Positions 32,783 to 42,258 are shown, numbered from the stretch's first letter. The stretch is DNA of 64,000 bases from Chersky-806 sp038252255 (GCA_038252255.1 JBBSAM010000014.1:42126-106125); one strand, 5' to 3'. Numbers and translations: made by a program. Notes: generated by a model from the sequence alone, not told the origin.

Positions 32783-33468
32783 GACTGGAGCTTGTAGCCA
32801 AGACCCCGGACCGTCACGATGAACTCCGGCTCAGCAGCATCCGATTCGATCTTCATGCGCAACCGGTGGACGTGCGCGTCGACGAGACGCGCATCGCCGA
32901 AGTAGTCGTACCCCCACACCCGCTCGAGCAACTGCTCACGGCTCAGGATCAACCCTTCGTTGCGCGCCAACTCGCACAGGAGATGGAATTCCGTCTTGGT
33001 CAGAGCGATCTCTTCCTGATTGCGCGTGACGGTCCCGGCGCCGGGTCGAACTTCTACCTCACCGAACGTCAGGATCTCGGAACCCATGTGGTTGGCCGGC
33101 CCGGCATCGGAGCGGCGCAGCAGCGCTCGTATCCGCGCCGCAAGCTCCTTCACCGCGAACGGCTTGCGGACGTAGTCGTCCGCGCCAGCTTCGAGACCAG
33201 CAACCACGTCGTGACTGTCCGAGCGCGCGGTGACGATCACGATCGGTACATCGCTGAGGCGCCGAACCGCTCGCACCACCTCGAATCCGCTCATTCCCGG
33301 CAGCATCAGATCGACCAGGACCAGCTCCACCGGACCGGTCGCCAAGCACTCGAGCGCGTCTTCGCCGTTCACGGCTTCGACCACGATCCAGCCCTCGTCC
33401 TCGAGCGCTATGCGCATGCTCGTCCTGATGCGCTCGTCGTCCTCCACGGCCAAGATCCGAACCGGCAT
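32779..33468 (-). CDS. OmpR/PhoB-family response regulator
   Basis: ATG 33468 (MPVRILAVEDD), preceded by GGGGG, begins a 229-residue regulator. The receiver domain has the acidic pair at 10-11, the phospho-acceptor Asp53, Thr80 and Lys102. The C-terminal winged helix ends in the usual VTVRGLGYKL motif. It is the first gene of the two-component pair, with the kinase overlapping its end by four bases. It probably binds tandem direct repeats near its targets; none were identified here. Confidence 0.95.
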   Translation of the reverse strand: MPVRILAVEDDERIRTSMRIALEDEGWIVVEAVNGEDALECLATGPVELVLVDLMLPGMSGFEVVRAVRRLSDVPIVIVTARSDSHDVVAGLEAGADDYVRKPFAVKELAARIRALLRRSDAGPANHMGSEILTFGEVEVRPGAGTVTRNQEEIALTKTEFHLLCELARNEGLILSREQLLERVWGYDYFGDARLVDAHVHRLRMKIESDAAEPEFIVTVRGLGYKLQS

Positions 33469-33584
33469 ATCCCCCAGTGTGGTGATATTGACCGCGTCAC
33501 GCACGCGACGACCCGGGAACCCAACAGACACGCCCGGATCCAATGGCGACAACGCGCGTGATCCCTCCGGTGTCATCGGTTCCG

Positions 33585-33878
33585 TCACGATCCGGAGTCT
33601 GAGCGGCTGCCGGGATTCGACGAAGTCTGGTTCAGCGCGACCCGGTTTCGAACCGGCGTCCACGGCCCCCTGACTTGGCCGGCGAACCGCTCCCGACTCC
33701 CGAGAGCCTCTTCGACCTGCACGACACGCTGACGCGCGCTCTTGAGCCCCGCACGCGCGTCGGCCAGCTGACGTCGCTCATCCTCCACGTGACGGTCGAC
33801 AAGCGCAGCTGGACTCACCATTATCGGCGGCTCGTCGTCAGAACCGTTAGTTCGGGCACCAGCAAGATGAGATGTCAC
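33585..33878 (-). CDS. Possible small coiled-coil protein
   Basis: A 97-codon minus-strand frame (GTG 33878, or ATG 33821 for 78 residues) contains a long amphipathic segment, RHVEDERRQLADARAGLKSA, followed by RQRVVQVEEALGSRERF, which could form a coiled coil. It lies 117 bases upstream of the response-regulator gene on the same strand. There is no ribosome binding site to decide the start, and a plus-strand frame covers the same bases, so it may be spurious. Confidence 0.3.
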   Translation of the reverse strand: MTSHLAGARTNGSDDEPPIMVSPAALVDRHVEDERRQLADARAGLKSARQRVVQVEEALGSRERFAGQVRGPWTPVRNRVALNQTSSNPGSRSDSGS

Positions 33879-34373
33879 GCCAACATCACCGAACGCAGAA
33901 CCTTGCTACCGCAAGACAGGCCTCTGACTTCGAAGACATTGGGACCCCTATGATCGCGAGTGGCCGCATCGTCCGCCCGGCACTCGACCTTCTCGCGCGC
34001 AACGCGTACGGATCAGGTGCCAAATCGATACGTCACCATCGCGGAGCTCCGAGCCGACACTGCGCACGCAGCCCGGTGCACACACGACCCACTCGGAGTC
34101 CGGACATCCGGCCAGGCACGTGGCCCCTACGCTCCGAGCACGCCTCCGAGACGCGAAGCGGCGGAGCCGAATCGGCCCCGCCGCTTCTCGTACCTGTCGT
34201 AGGACACATGGGAGAAAGTGCTTCGCAGTGCGGAAGGCAACCTACCCGCCAGCATTGCGATTCGCGCGCCCGACTGCCGCGAATCGCGTGACGATGCCGT
34301 AGGCGCCAACCTTCGAGAACCGTCCGGTCGGCGATCTCAATGCATGCGGCCATGCCGAGCGGTGGCCCGGGGC
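33879..34373. other. Gene-poor stretch with a large palindrome
   Basis: I see no supportable gene in these roughly 500 bases. The only clear structure is the near-perfect 33-bp palindrome at 34155-34187. Codon patterns on both strands are unconvincing. Confidence 0.4.
34155..34187. terminator. Near-perfect 33-bp palindrome, probable terminator
   Basis: GAAGCGGCGGAGCCGA pairs with TCGGCCCCGCCGCTTC with a single mismatch around a central A. It lies 187 bases beyond the minus-strand propeller lipoprotein gene and could end that transcript. No T-tract follows. Confidence 0.5.
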
Positions 34374-35699
34374 TTACGGGGGCGTCGCGCTGGGGACGGT
34401 GAGCCGAACGTACAGTTGGCCAGTGGCACTGTGGGGCTGGCCGGTGATTTGCGCGTCGCTGGCGAAGGTTACGAATCGCCCATCCGCGCTGAGTACGGCT
34501 CGGGTACCGCCTTCGGGGAGTTCGGCACCAAGCTGATCGGTGCTGACCCGGCTGGTTGTCGCGGTGGCGCGATCGAGAACGAACGCGTCGGCGATGCCGT
34601 TGGTGTCATGGGCGACCGCGTCTGGAGCTACCGAGTCGTAGCTGACGAAGCGCCCGTCACCGCTGATGGACGGCTGGGCCGCGGCCCCGTGGGCGAGCCC
34701 TCCAGCAGCGCTCAAGCTGGCGCGCTGCGTCGTTCCGGCTAGCAAGTCGTGCACGAACACGTCGGGCGCGTTGTTCGTGTCGGGGATACCGTCGAGGTTG
34801 GTGGCCGACGACGTGAACGCGACGAAACGGCCGTTCGCACTGATGGCCGGCGACGCGCTCGCGCCGTTACTGCGGGCCCCGCTGGTGGCCACGCTCACAA
34901 GCGTCGTGGTGTTCGCGGCAATGTTTCGAACGTAGATATCCGTCACCGTGTTCGTATCCGATGCAACGAGCGCGTCGTCACTCGAGAACGCAACAACGTT
35001 GCCGTTACCACTGATCGAGGGGCTTTCGCCGCCAGAGTCGGCCTCCGCTCCCGTCGACGTGAGGCTGACCCGTCTCATGGTGTTGGTAACCCGATCGCGA
35101 ACGAAGACATCCGTCCACTGATTCGTGTCGCCAGGTACAAGGCCCGGCGAATCGGACTCGAACGCGACGTAGCGACCGTCGTAGCTCAGCGACGGAGCGT
35201 CACTGTCATCGCTGCCCTGGTTCCCGTTCGCCTTGGATGAGACCCGACTCGTCACCCCCGTCGTCCGATCGCGCAGGAACACCTGGTAGAACTTGTCGTT
35301 GCCCCCCGGGACGATGTCTTTGTCGTCCGATACGAAGGCAACGTAACGGCCATCACCACTGATCGCCGGCGTATCCGCGAAGTCATCGACCGTACCGTCT
35401 GCACGAACCGACGCCGCAGAGATCGTCCTGGCGCGGGTATCGCGGACGAACACGCCCCCATCAGCGGCTCCGGGAACCAGGTTCCCTGCGAACGTATCGA
35501 ACGCGATGTAGCGCCCGTCCGCGCTGATCGCCGGGGGCGAGATCGCCGGCGCCGGATAGTCACCAGGTTCACCCGTGCTCGAAACACTCGCTCGCGAGAT
35601 CCATGCGCATCCACTGAGCGCGAGAGCAGACACACCGACGACCGCGACCCTTCGAGTGCGCCCAAAGCCAACCCTGCGTCGCTCGTCGTTACGCGGCAT
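34374..35699 (-). CDS. WD40/PD40-type beta-propeller lipoprotein (TolB-like)
   Basis: ATG 35699 has GAGGGG five bases upstream (GTG 35705 is also in frame). The 441-residue protein begins with a lipoprotein signal ending ALSGC. It then has about seven blades of a repeating PAISADGRYIAF-type pattern ending in DVFVRDRVT and TRVSL, about 55 residues each, which is the PD40/WD40-like propeller found in TolB-type and many secreted actinobacterial proteins. It should be an extracytoplasmic, lipid-anchored binding scaffold. No catalytic residues are seen. The gene is monocistronic with a palindrome downstream. Confidence 0.88.
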   Translation of the reverse strand: MPRNDERRRVGFGRTRRVAVVGVSALALSGCAWISRASVSSTGEPGDYPAPAISPPAISADGRYIAFDTFAGNLVPGAADGGVFVRDTRARTISAASVRADGTVDDFADTPAISGDGRYVAFVSDDKDIVPGGNDKFYQVFLRDRTTGVTSRVSSKANGNQGSDDSDAPSLSYDGRYVAFESDSPGLVPGDTNQWTDVFVRDRVTNTMRRVSLTSTGAEADSGGESPSISGNGNVVAFSSDDALVASDTNTVTDIYVRNIAANTTTLVSVATSGARSNGASASPAISANGRFVAFTSSATNLDGIPDTNNAPDVFVHDLLAGTTQRASLSAAGGLAHGAAAQPSISGDGRFVSYDSVAPDAVAHDTNGIADAFVLDRATATTSRVSTDQLGAELPEGGTRAVLSADGRFVTFASDAQITGQPHSATGQLYVRLTVPSATPP

Positions 35700-35997
35700 C
35701 GCCACCCCTCACAGATCCAAGTACCACCACTATGCAACAAGGCGCTGGGCAATCGGCCCTCTTCGAAGCTATTGCTCACCTCCGAGAGCGATACCCGTGA
35801 CCCGACCGTGAGGAGGCCGAGCGAGTTGCGGAGGTCTGCGTGGTTGACAGGGTTGGCTTCGGGATTGAGACTTGGCTGAGTTGGTGGGGCGCTCCTGCAG
35901 GGAGAGTGCACCGTGAGGCAGGCATGAGAACCGGTGTGTCGTGCCCGGCACATCAAGTCAGTTCTGATTGCACCGTTCCTCGGCTGAGGTCGGTGGG

Positions 35998-36732
35998 ATG
36001 AGGCGCGTTTCCGTGGGCTACTGGGACGCGCAGGCAGCGTCCAGCGATGAAGACACCAGAGACGCAATCCTCGCCGGTTTTCGGACGGCGCGTGCGTTCG
36101 ATGAGGCCGGGGCGATCGACGCGGCTCATCTCGTGTTGCCGTTCGTGGCCGAACGAGACGTGATGCTCGAGATCGGGTGCGGTATCGGTCGGCTGCTGAA
36201 GTGGTCAGCGCCCCACTGCCGCCGGACGATAGGTGTCGACGTCTCCAAAGAGATGCTGCACCGCGCCAAGGCTCATCTCGCCGGGACGGGTGTCGAGCTC
36301 TATCGTCTCAAGACCGACCTTGTTCTGCCCTTCGCGCCGCGCAGCATCGACTTCGTGCTCTTCTACCACGTGTCCGAGCATCTCGAACGCGAAGACACGT
36401 GGAAGCTCTTGCGTGAAATCCGCCGGGTGCTGCGGCCAACTGGTCGCGCACTCGTTGCGATGGCATTGCTCGACCACCCGGATAACCAACACGAGTTCAC
36501 GAAATGGGCCCGACACGGTGACCCTGACGACGTGCGATCGCGGTTCTACAGCGAGAGCGAGGCGACGACGCTGCTGCAGATGGCCGGACTCCACCCCCAA
36601 CTTCGCCTCTACGTGCCCGGGGAGTTCGTCGCTGTTGTCACACCGAAGGGGCAGACGACCTTGGGGGCCATGCCGCTCGTCGGGCTGTCACCGCGCCGGG
36701 GCGGCACGTCAGATCGGGATCCTACGGATTGA
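35998..36732 (+). CDS. SAM-dependent methyltransferase (type 11)
   Basis: The ATG at 35998 (MRRVSVGYWD) gives a 244-residue protein. Motif I is MLEIGCGIGRLL, the ribose-binding acid is TIGVDVSKEML, and a later FVLFYHVSEHLERED and REIRRVLRPTGRALV follow the methyltransferase-11 order. The first 40 residues are an extra helical cap, and the last 30 are low complexity. It lies 12 bases before the DUF6445-like gene, so the two are probably co-transcribed and may act on one substrate, perhaps a peptide or sugar; this is inference. Confidence 0.88.
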   Translation: MRRVSVGYWDAQAASSDEDTRDAILAGFRTARAFDEAGAIDAAHLVLPFVAERDVMLEIGCGIGRLLKWSAPHCRRTIGVDVSKEMLHRAKAHLAGTGVELYRLKTDLVLPFAPRSIDFVLFYHVSEHLEREDTWKLLREIRRVLRPTGRALVAMALLDHPDNQHEFTKWARHGDPDDVRSRFYSESEATTLLQMAGLHPQLRLYVPGEFVAVVTPKGQTTLGAMPLVGLSPRRGGTSDRDPTD

Positions 36733-36744
36733 GGAGCAGCGCAA

Positions 36745-37419
36745 GTGCGAAGACGGTGGTTCCACGTCGTCGATGGCTTCTATCCCGACGCTGACGAGAT
36801 TCGAGCTGTCGCGTTGCGGATGGAGTACCGCGAGCCGATAGGTGTCGCGGGGTGGCGATCTCCCGCGTTCTTGCCGAGAGGCATCAAGCCGCGCATCGAG
36901 TCGGCGTTCGGACTCTCCATCGAGAACTGGCAGATCCGCGCGGGTCCCGCGTGCGGCGGCAACGGCATGTTCTTCTTGAGCTGCTCCACCGGACCGAGGG
37001 CGGATCCGGTCGCGGTGCATTTCGACGAACCGCTCGACTACAAGACCCTCGTCGTCTACCTGACGCCAAACCCTCCGCGCGACAGCGGACTCTCGTTCTG
37101 GCAGCACCGTGCGACCGGCCTTGCCGCCGCGCCCACCAGAGCCGACGCACTTCGACTTCGATCATCGGTCACTGCGCTCCGCGAGCAGCTCGAGGCCGAC
37201 GCCTGGAACCCGCGACGCTGGATTGAGATCGACCGCATCCAGAACGCATACAACCGAGCAGTCGCGTTCCGGGCGGGAATGCTGCATTCTGCAACGCGCC
37301 ATTTCGGTGCCACGGTGCCAAAGGCACGCCTCTACCACTCGTTTCACTTCGTCGACTCGGGATCGCGCTCCGCGTCGAGACAGAACAGCTCCGCGAGGCG
37401 CGTTCCGGTACGTCGGTGA
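36745..37419 (+). CDS. DUF6445-like putative 2-oxoglutarate/Fe(II) oxygenase
   Basis: This 224-residue protein (GTG 36745) reads like DUF6445 family members. It opens with WFHVVDGFYPDADEIRAVAL, has VAVHFDEPLDYKTLVVYLTP in the centre, then FWQHRATGL, and ends with NRAVAFRAGMLHSATRHFG and RLYHSFHF. The pattern His92-x-Asp94 ... His181 ... Arg195 is the iron and co-substrate ligand set of prolyl-hydroxylase-like 2OG dioxygenases. Activity has not been established for the family to my knowledge, so the oxygenase role is inference from fold-like motifs. It is co-directional with the methyltransferase 12 bases upstream. Confidence 0.75.
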   Translation: MRRRWFHVVDGFYPDADEIRAVALRMEYREPIGVAGWRSPAFLPRGIKPRIESAFGLSIENWQIRAGPACGGNGMFFLSCSTGPRADPVAVHFDEPLDYKTLVVYLTPNPPRDSGLSFWQHRATGLAAAPTRADALRLRSSVTALREQLEADAWNPRRWIEIDRIQNAYNRAVAFRAGMLHSATRHFGATVPKARLYHSFHFVDSGSRSASRQNSSARRVPVRR

Positions 37420-37728
37420 TCCTCGCCTGCCCCACCTCGACGACTGCGGGGGAGTGTCAGAGAGGAGACACGCGCCTGCGACATGACGTTCACCTGGATG
37501 TGATCGAGCGGTCATCGCCGGTTCCTAACGTGCAGCCCAGGTGAGCCGGGAAGTCTGGTCGGCATCGATCTCCGGATCGATTCATGCGATTCCTCGTCGA
37601 GGAGATGCCGATGTCCCGCGGGCTCGCCGTTCCGTGCTCTCGCTGGCGTAACGGCCCGAGGGCCGCCGCGCCGGAGACGGCGCTCTTGTGCGCGGCTTGT
37701 CGCGCCTTTGCTCTCCTTAGGAGGAACC
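37420..37728. other. Upstream region of the ammonium transporter gene
   Basis: These 309 bases contain the AGGAGGAACC ribosome binding site just before the TTG start. An inverted repeat ATCGAT...ATCGAT lies near 37564-37581, and CCTCGTCGAGG lies near 37592-37602. Either could be a regulator site or part of a leader. I see no supportable gene. Confidence 0.4.
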
Positions 37729-39081
37729 TTGCGTAAGAAGCTTGTCCTGACTGGCGTGCTCGCGTGCGGAGCGGTGCTCGCTACCGCATCTCCGGCCGGA
37801 GCGGCCGAGATCACCGCCGAAGAGGTGCAAGGCAACCTCGACAACGCGTTCGTGCTCCTCGCCGCGGTGCTCGTCATCTTCATGCAGGCCGGCTTCGCAC
37901 TCGTCGAGGCCGGCCTGACCCGCGCGAAGAGCGTCGCGAACATCATGATGAAGAACCTCACGGACTTCATCGTCGGTGTCGTCGCGTTCTTCTGCGTCGG
38001 CTACGCGATCGCCTTCGGCGGCAGCGGCACCTTCATGGGGTCGAAGTACTTCTTCCTCAACGACGCAATCTCAGTCGGTTCATTGAACGTCCCGACGTTC
38101 TTCGTGTTCCAAGTCGCATTCGCGGCAACCGCGGCGACGATCGTCTCGGGCGCGATGGCAGAACGGACAAAGTTCGTGTCGTACGTCGTCTACAGCGTCG
38201 TGATCAGCGCGCTCATCTACCCGACGGTCGTCCATTGGCTCTGGGGTGGTGGCTGGCTCGCGCAGCTCGACACGCCGATGATCGACTTCGCCGGCTCGAC
38301 GATCGTCCATTCGGTCGGGGGTTGGGCAGCACTGGTCGGCGCATTGTTCCTCGGGCCGCGCATCGGGAAGTACGGCGCCGACGGCAAGTCCCGGATCATC
38401 CTCGGTCACTCGATCCCGTTCGCGATTCTCGGTACCTTCATTCTCTGGGTCGGGTGGTACGGGTTCAACCCCGGCTCGGAGCTCGCGGCCGATGGCGCCA
38501 TCGGCGCGATCGCACTGACCACCACGCTGTCGGGCGCCTTCGCTGCAGTCACCGCGCTCCTCGTCACCTGGACGGTCTACGGCAAGCCCGATGTCAGCAT
38601 GACCGCCAACGGCGCGCTTGCGGGGCTGGTCGGGATCACCGCCGGGTGCGCCGCAGTAGACAACTGGGCCGCGTGCGTGATCGGCGTATGCGCCGGCGCG
38701 CTCGTCGTGGCATCGGTGCGCTTCTTTGACCGCGTCCGGATCGACGACCCGGTCGGCGCCATCTCGGTACACGGCGTGTGCGGAGCCTTCGGAACCATTG
38801 CAGTTGGCCTCTTCGCCACTGAAGGCGGGCTGTTCACCAGCGGGAAGACCGAACAACTCGTGGCGCAGGTGATCGGCGTGGTCGCAGTGTTCGCGTTCGT
38901 CGCGATCACCACAACGATCCTCTTCGGGATCATCAAGGCCACGATCGGACTCCGGGTCAGCCAAGAGGAGGAGCTCATCGGGCTCGACGTCCACGAGCAC
39001 GGAGCACCGGGCTACGGAGGGTTCGTCTTCGGCGCGGAAGACCTCACCGCCGCGGAGTCCGCCGTTTCGGTGGGTGCATAG
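37729..39081 (+). CDS. amt: Ammonium transporter
   Basis: The TTG at 37729 is chosen because AGGAGGAACC lies immediately before it. The 450-residue Amt/MEP/Rh-family protein starts with a signal-peptide-like segment (cleavage after AGAA) and has eleven predicted membrane helices. Pore residues are in place: the VFQVAFAATAATI gate segment, the twin histidines in VHWLWGG and DPVGAISVHGVCG, and the DFAGSTIVHSVGGW motif. It conducts NH4+/NH3 into the cell. Unusually for actinobacterial amt, no glnK (PII) gene follows: the next gene is convergent. Confidence 0.95.
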   Translation: MRKKLVLTGVLACGAVLATASPAGAAEITAEEVQGNLDNAFVLLAAVLVIFMQAGFALVEAGLTRAKSVANIMMKNLTDFIVGVVAFFCVGYAIAFGGSGTFMGSKYFFLNDAISVGSLNVPTFFVFQVAFAATAATIVSGAMAERTKFVSYVVYSVVISALIYPTVVHWLWGGGWLAQLDTPMIDFAGSTIVHSVGGWAALVGALFLGPRIGKYGADGKSRIILGHSIPFAILGTFILWVGWYGFNPGSELAADGAIGAIALTTTLSGAFAAVTALLVTWTVYGKPDVSMTANGALAGLVGITAGCAAVDNWAACVIGVCAGALVVASVRFFDRVRIDDPVGAISVHGVCGAFGTIAVGLFATEGGLFTSGKTEQLVAQVIGVVAVFAFVAITTTILFGIIKATIGLRVSQEEELIGLDVHEHGAPGYGGFVFGAEDLTAAESAVSVGA

Positions 39082-39226
39082 TGGGGCGGAGGGCGCGAGC
39101 GCTCAGTTGACGGATGTCGGAGAGATCCTGCTCGACCCCCTGATCGTCCTCGTCGTCAGCGTTCGACCGGCGATACCGCCAGGGCGACCGGGCCCTCCTC
39201 CAGCGCGCGTCGGGGGACTGGGCTGG

Positions 39227-39796
39227 TCACCCTCGTAGCGCGGCGATCAGGTCGTCCTTGGTCATCGAAGAGCGGCCCTCGATCTCGCGCTCGGCCGCGA
39301 GCCGCTGGAGCTCGTCCATGGTGCGATTCTCGTACGGCATTCCAGGGCGGTGGAGAGGCGACTCGGGATCCATCTCGTTCGCAATCTGCCTCCCACCGCG
39401 TTCGACTGCAGCTTCGCCGGTCTCTCGAGCGGGTCTGATCGCCTGCTCCGTCTCCGATTCCCTCGATTGCAGCTCGGCACGCGTCCTCCGCTTGGCCCGT
39501 CCGGTGACGCGTCGACCTCTCACGGAAAGGCGGTCGACCGCCGTGAACAGCCGCGTCGTCAACTCCCCTTCGTCGGGAAGCAGCTCTGCGTCACTGCGGC
39601 CGCGAGCCTTCGCTACCGCCAGGTCGACGGCTCCGATGACGGCGTGGGCTCCGTCCGAGATGACATCGGAAGCAACGTCAATCGATCCGCGTCCCGCCTG
39701 TACGGCCGAGCTGGCCGCCGTCCGGCTTGCTTCGGATGCTCGTTCGGCCGAGTCTCGGACTGCTCCTGCATCTCGCTCTATCTTCCGAGTGGTCAT
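39227..39796 (-). CDS. Helical protein with C-terminal Rho-N/SAP-like motif
   Basis: This 189-residue protein is mostly Ala-, Arg- and Glu-rich helix. Residues about 160-189 (MDELQRLAAEREIEGRSSMT, then KDDLIAALRG) match the Rho N-terminal/SAP-like helix-extended-helix motif that binds nucleic acid, also seen alone in many small actinobacterial proteins. A helical stalk precedes it, with a PGMPYENRTMDELQ linker. It may associate with DNA, RNA or the nucleoid; no enzyme activity is suggested. The gene is convergent with amt and divergent from the DUF2254 gene. Confidence 0.72.
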   Translation of the reverse strand: MTTRKIERDAGAVRDSAERASEASRTAASSAVQAGRGSIDVASDVISDGAHAVIGAVDLAVAKARGRSDAELLPDEGELTTRLFTAVDRLSVRGRRVTGRAKRRTRAELQSRESETEQAIRPARETGEAAVERGGRQIANEMDPESPLHRPGMPYENRTMDELQRLAAEREIEGRSSMTKDDLIAALRG

Positions 39797-40054
39797 CGCT
39801 CAACCTCCGGGTGTTGCGTTCTCAGGCCTCCGCCTGTTTCGGCCTACCCCGTCGGTGAGGACGCCAAAACATGTGGTGACGGGAGCCACACCCGGCTTTA
39901 CCGGGTCCCTCGCGTCGCGTCTCGTTCGGACGGGGTCACGGGGCTCGTCGGCCGAGGGCTCGCACTGCGTCGGATTGACTCGCCCCGAGCGCGGGTACGG
40001 CCAGTTCATGCGGTCGGGTCAGCGTGGACTGGTCATCAGCATTCCCATGACGCC

Positions 40055-41419
40055 ATGAGGATGAAGATCAGCCTCTCGACTACTGCCGAGCGCTGGCGCG
40101 GAAGTCTTTTCGTGGTCCCGATGATCTTTGTGGTCGGCGGGATCATCTTGGCCGAGGTCGGCATCGCGCTCGACCGGAGCATCAGCGCGGGGACGACGAG
40201 ACTCCCGCTCGGCCTCACGTCGACGGTTGCGAGCGCGAGATCTGTGCTTAGCACCATTGCCGGGGCCACGATCACTGTCGCGGGGATCGCCTTCTCGGTC
40301 TCGCTCTTGACGATCCAACTCGCGTCGAGCCAGTACTCCCCCCGTGTCGTGAGCGGTCTCTTCCGAGATCCGTTCAACAAGCGCGTCATCGGGATCGTGG
40401 TGGGCACCTTCACCTATTGCCTGGTCGTCCTGCGGTCGGTGCGTTCCGCGATCGAACAGCAGGGGCAGGCGGTGGTCCCCAACGTTTCGGTTGCCGCTGG
40501 GGTGTTGTTCGGGATCGTCGCGGTGCTGGCGATCATCGCTTTCATCAACCACAACGCGCATGCGATGGATATCAGCGAGATCCTTGACGACGTGACGCGT
40601 GATGCGATTGATGCGGTCGAGCGCCATTGGTCCTCGAACGCGCTCGAGCCCTCTCCGGTACAGCAACCTGAAGTCGTGCCCGAAGGTCCTGGACTCGAGA
40701 TCACCTTCAACCGGGATGGTTGGGTGCAGCTGCTCGACCACGACCATCTCGTCGGACTGATGCCCGAAGGCGGGACGATCCGACTTGACACCGCAGTCGG
40801 GCGCTACGTCATCAACGGGTCACCCCTGTGCACACTGTGGCCGGCCCCGCCTCACGGTGACGACGCGGCGAAGCACGCACGGGCGGCCGTCCACGTCGGG
40901 GAGACGCGCACGCTCCAGCAGGACGCGTCCTACGGAATCCGCCAACTCGCAGACGTTGCCCTGAAGGCGCTGTCGCCGGGAATGAACGATCCGACAACGG
41001 CGCAAGACGCGATCTTCCACGTCGCGTCCGTGCTCCGGGCGTTCCTCCAGCACGATCCCCCGAACCAAGACGTGAGCCAAGACGGTCGTCGGCTCATCCT
41101 GACTCAGGCGGCCGGCTACGAGCAGTTGATCGGCCTCGCCTTCGACGAGGTCAGGGTCGCGGCGGCACCGTACCCGTCGGTCGTCATCTATCTCCTCGAG
41201 AGCATCGCGCTCTTGCAGAGTGCTCTGGGGACACCGAGCGACGGCGTGTTCAAGATCCTCGATCAGCACGCGAGCCTGATCATGCAGGCCGCGGCCGGCG
41301 CCGGTCTTGCTCGACACGATCTTGGCCGCGTCCAACACATCTACGAGCAGCACTTCACCCGGTCGTCCGACAGGCAGGATGCGCGAAGCGACCTCCTCGG
41401 CGAGCGGGCCACGCCATGA
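40055..41419 (+). CDS. DUF2254 membrane protein
   Basis: The ATG at 40055 (MRMKISLSTT; a second ATG at 40061 is equally possible) gives 454 residues. There are four membrane helices at about 17-40, 60-90, 108-125 and 140-165. A conserved VAGIAFSVSLLTIQLASSQYSPR motif spans part of this region, and a long cytoplasmic domain holds GMNDPTTAQDAI. This is the DUF2254 family of predicted membrane proteins, whose function is unknown. A clear ribosome binding site is not seen. Confidence 0.85.
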   Translation: MRMKISLSTTAERWRGSLFVVPMIFVVGGIILAEVGIALDRSISAGTTRLPLGLTSTVASARSVLSTIAGATITVAGIAFSVSLLTIQLASSQYSPRVVSGLFRDPFNKRVIGIVVGTFTYCLVVLRSVRSAIEQQGQAVVPNVSVAAGVLFGIVAVLAIIAFINHNAHAMDISEILDDVTRDAIDAVERHWSSNALEPSPVQQPEVVPEGPGLEITFNRDGWVQLLDHDHLVGLMPEGGTIRLDTAVGRYVINGSPLCTLWPAPPHGDDAAKHARAAVHVGETRTLQQDASYGIRQLADVALKALSPGMNDPTTAQDAIFHVASVLRAFLQHDPPNQDVSQDGRRLILTQAAGYEQLIGLAFDEVRVAAAPYPSVVIYLLESIALLQSALGTPSDGVFKILDQHASLIMQAAAGAGLARHDLGRVQHIYEQHFTRSSDRQDARSDLLGERATP

Positions 41420-41558
41420 GCGCCCAGTGACAGCCCACGGTCCTGGGGCAACCACCTCACGCAACGGAAACCTTGCCGGTCCGTCGGCACGCCCTCGTCG
41501 AAGCCGCGACGTTGGCGGTGTCCTATCCGCGAAGGCGGTGCGTTCAGCTTCATGCGCG

Positions 41559-42212
41559 TCAGCTGACGGTGACCTCGTCGACCTCACGGTGGTCCCGGTC
41601 GAAGACGAGACGCGTGACGAGGGTGCGGTTGCGCTCGCCCGAGATGGGCCCGTTCCCGGCCAGCCGCTTGAGCAGCATCGGAACGACGACCGCGGTACCC
41701 GCAACGGCGCCGCGTCGGCCGCTCACGCGCCAGAGGAACGGCACGAGGACGATGTCGGCAGCCAGGCTGCCGACCGCGGTCTCGCCCGCGAGCCGTCCGA
41801 CCGCGAGACCGCCGAGCAGCGTCACCGCGCCCGGCCACGCCTGGGCCAGCAGAGCTCCGATCGCCGGTGAGATCCCCCGTCCGCCCGCCCCCCGCAGGAA
41901 CGGCGACCAGTTGTGACCGATGACGGCTGCACCGCCGGCCAACGCGGCGACCCCGGGGCGGCTGCGGGTGGCAAGCAGCGGCCCGACCGACCCCTTCGCC
42001 ACCTCGAGGACCCCGGCCACCGCGAGGGGGCCGAATCCGGCAACCCGGTACAGACCGGTGCCCGAAACAGTGCCGCTGCCGACCGAGCGCAGGTCAACGC
42101 CCCGGGTCAGCCGGGCCGCGATGTTCGAGAGCGGGATGGAACCGGCCAGAAATCCGGCGCCGATGGCCATTGCGGCCGGGAAGCGTTCGGGTGCTCGTCG
42201 ACGTTTAGCCAT
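41559..42212 (-). CDS. PlsY-like glycerol-3-phosphate acyltransferase family protein
   Basis: ATG 42212 gives 217 residues; a longer start would overlap the divergent DegV gene. Five to six membrane helices and two PlsY-type loops are seen: SVGSGTVSGTGLYRVAG, where standard enzymes have GSGNPGATN, and GHNWSPFLRGAGGRG, where they have GHxFPxFLxFKGGKG. PlsY transfers an acyl group from acyl-phosphate to glycerol-3-phosphate in the membrane. The altered loops mean it could be a divergent paralogue with another substrate, so no symbol is assigned. It is not in a lipid-synthesis operon. Confidence 0.75.
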   Translation of the reverse strand: MAKRRRAPERFPAAMAIGAGFLAGSIPLSNIAARLTRGVDLRSVGSGTVSGTGLYRVAGFGPLAVAGVLEVAKGSVGPLLATRSRPGVAALAGGAAVIGHNWSPFLRGAGGRGISPAIGALLAQAWPGAVTLLGGLAVGRLAGETAVGSLAADIVLVPFLWRVSGRRGAVAGTAVVVPMLLKRLAGNGPISGERNRTLVTRLVFDRDHREVDEVTVS

Positions 42213-42258
42213 GCTGTAGGTCACCAATGCTCTACGTGACTTTGCGAGAGGAGCACAG

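Noticed and set aside
33642..33656. Hairpin CCGGTT-TCG-AACCGG whose minus strand resembles a tRNA T-arm
   Set aside because: No acceptor, D or anticodon arm accompanies it at the right spacing, so it is treated as a chance palindrome.
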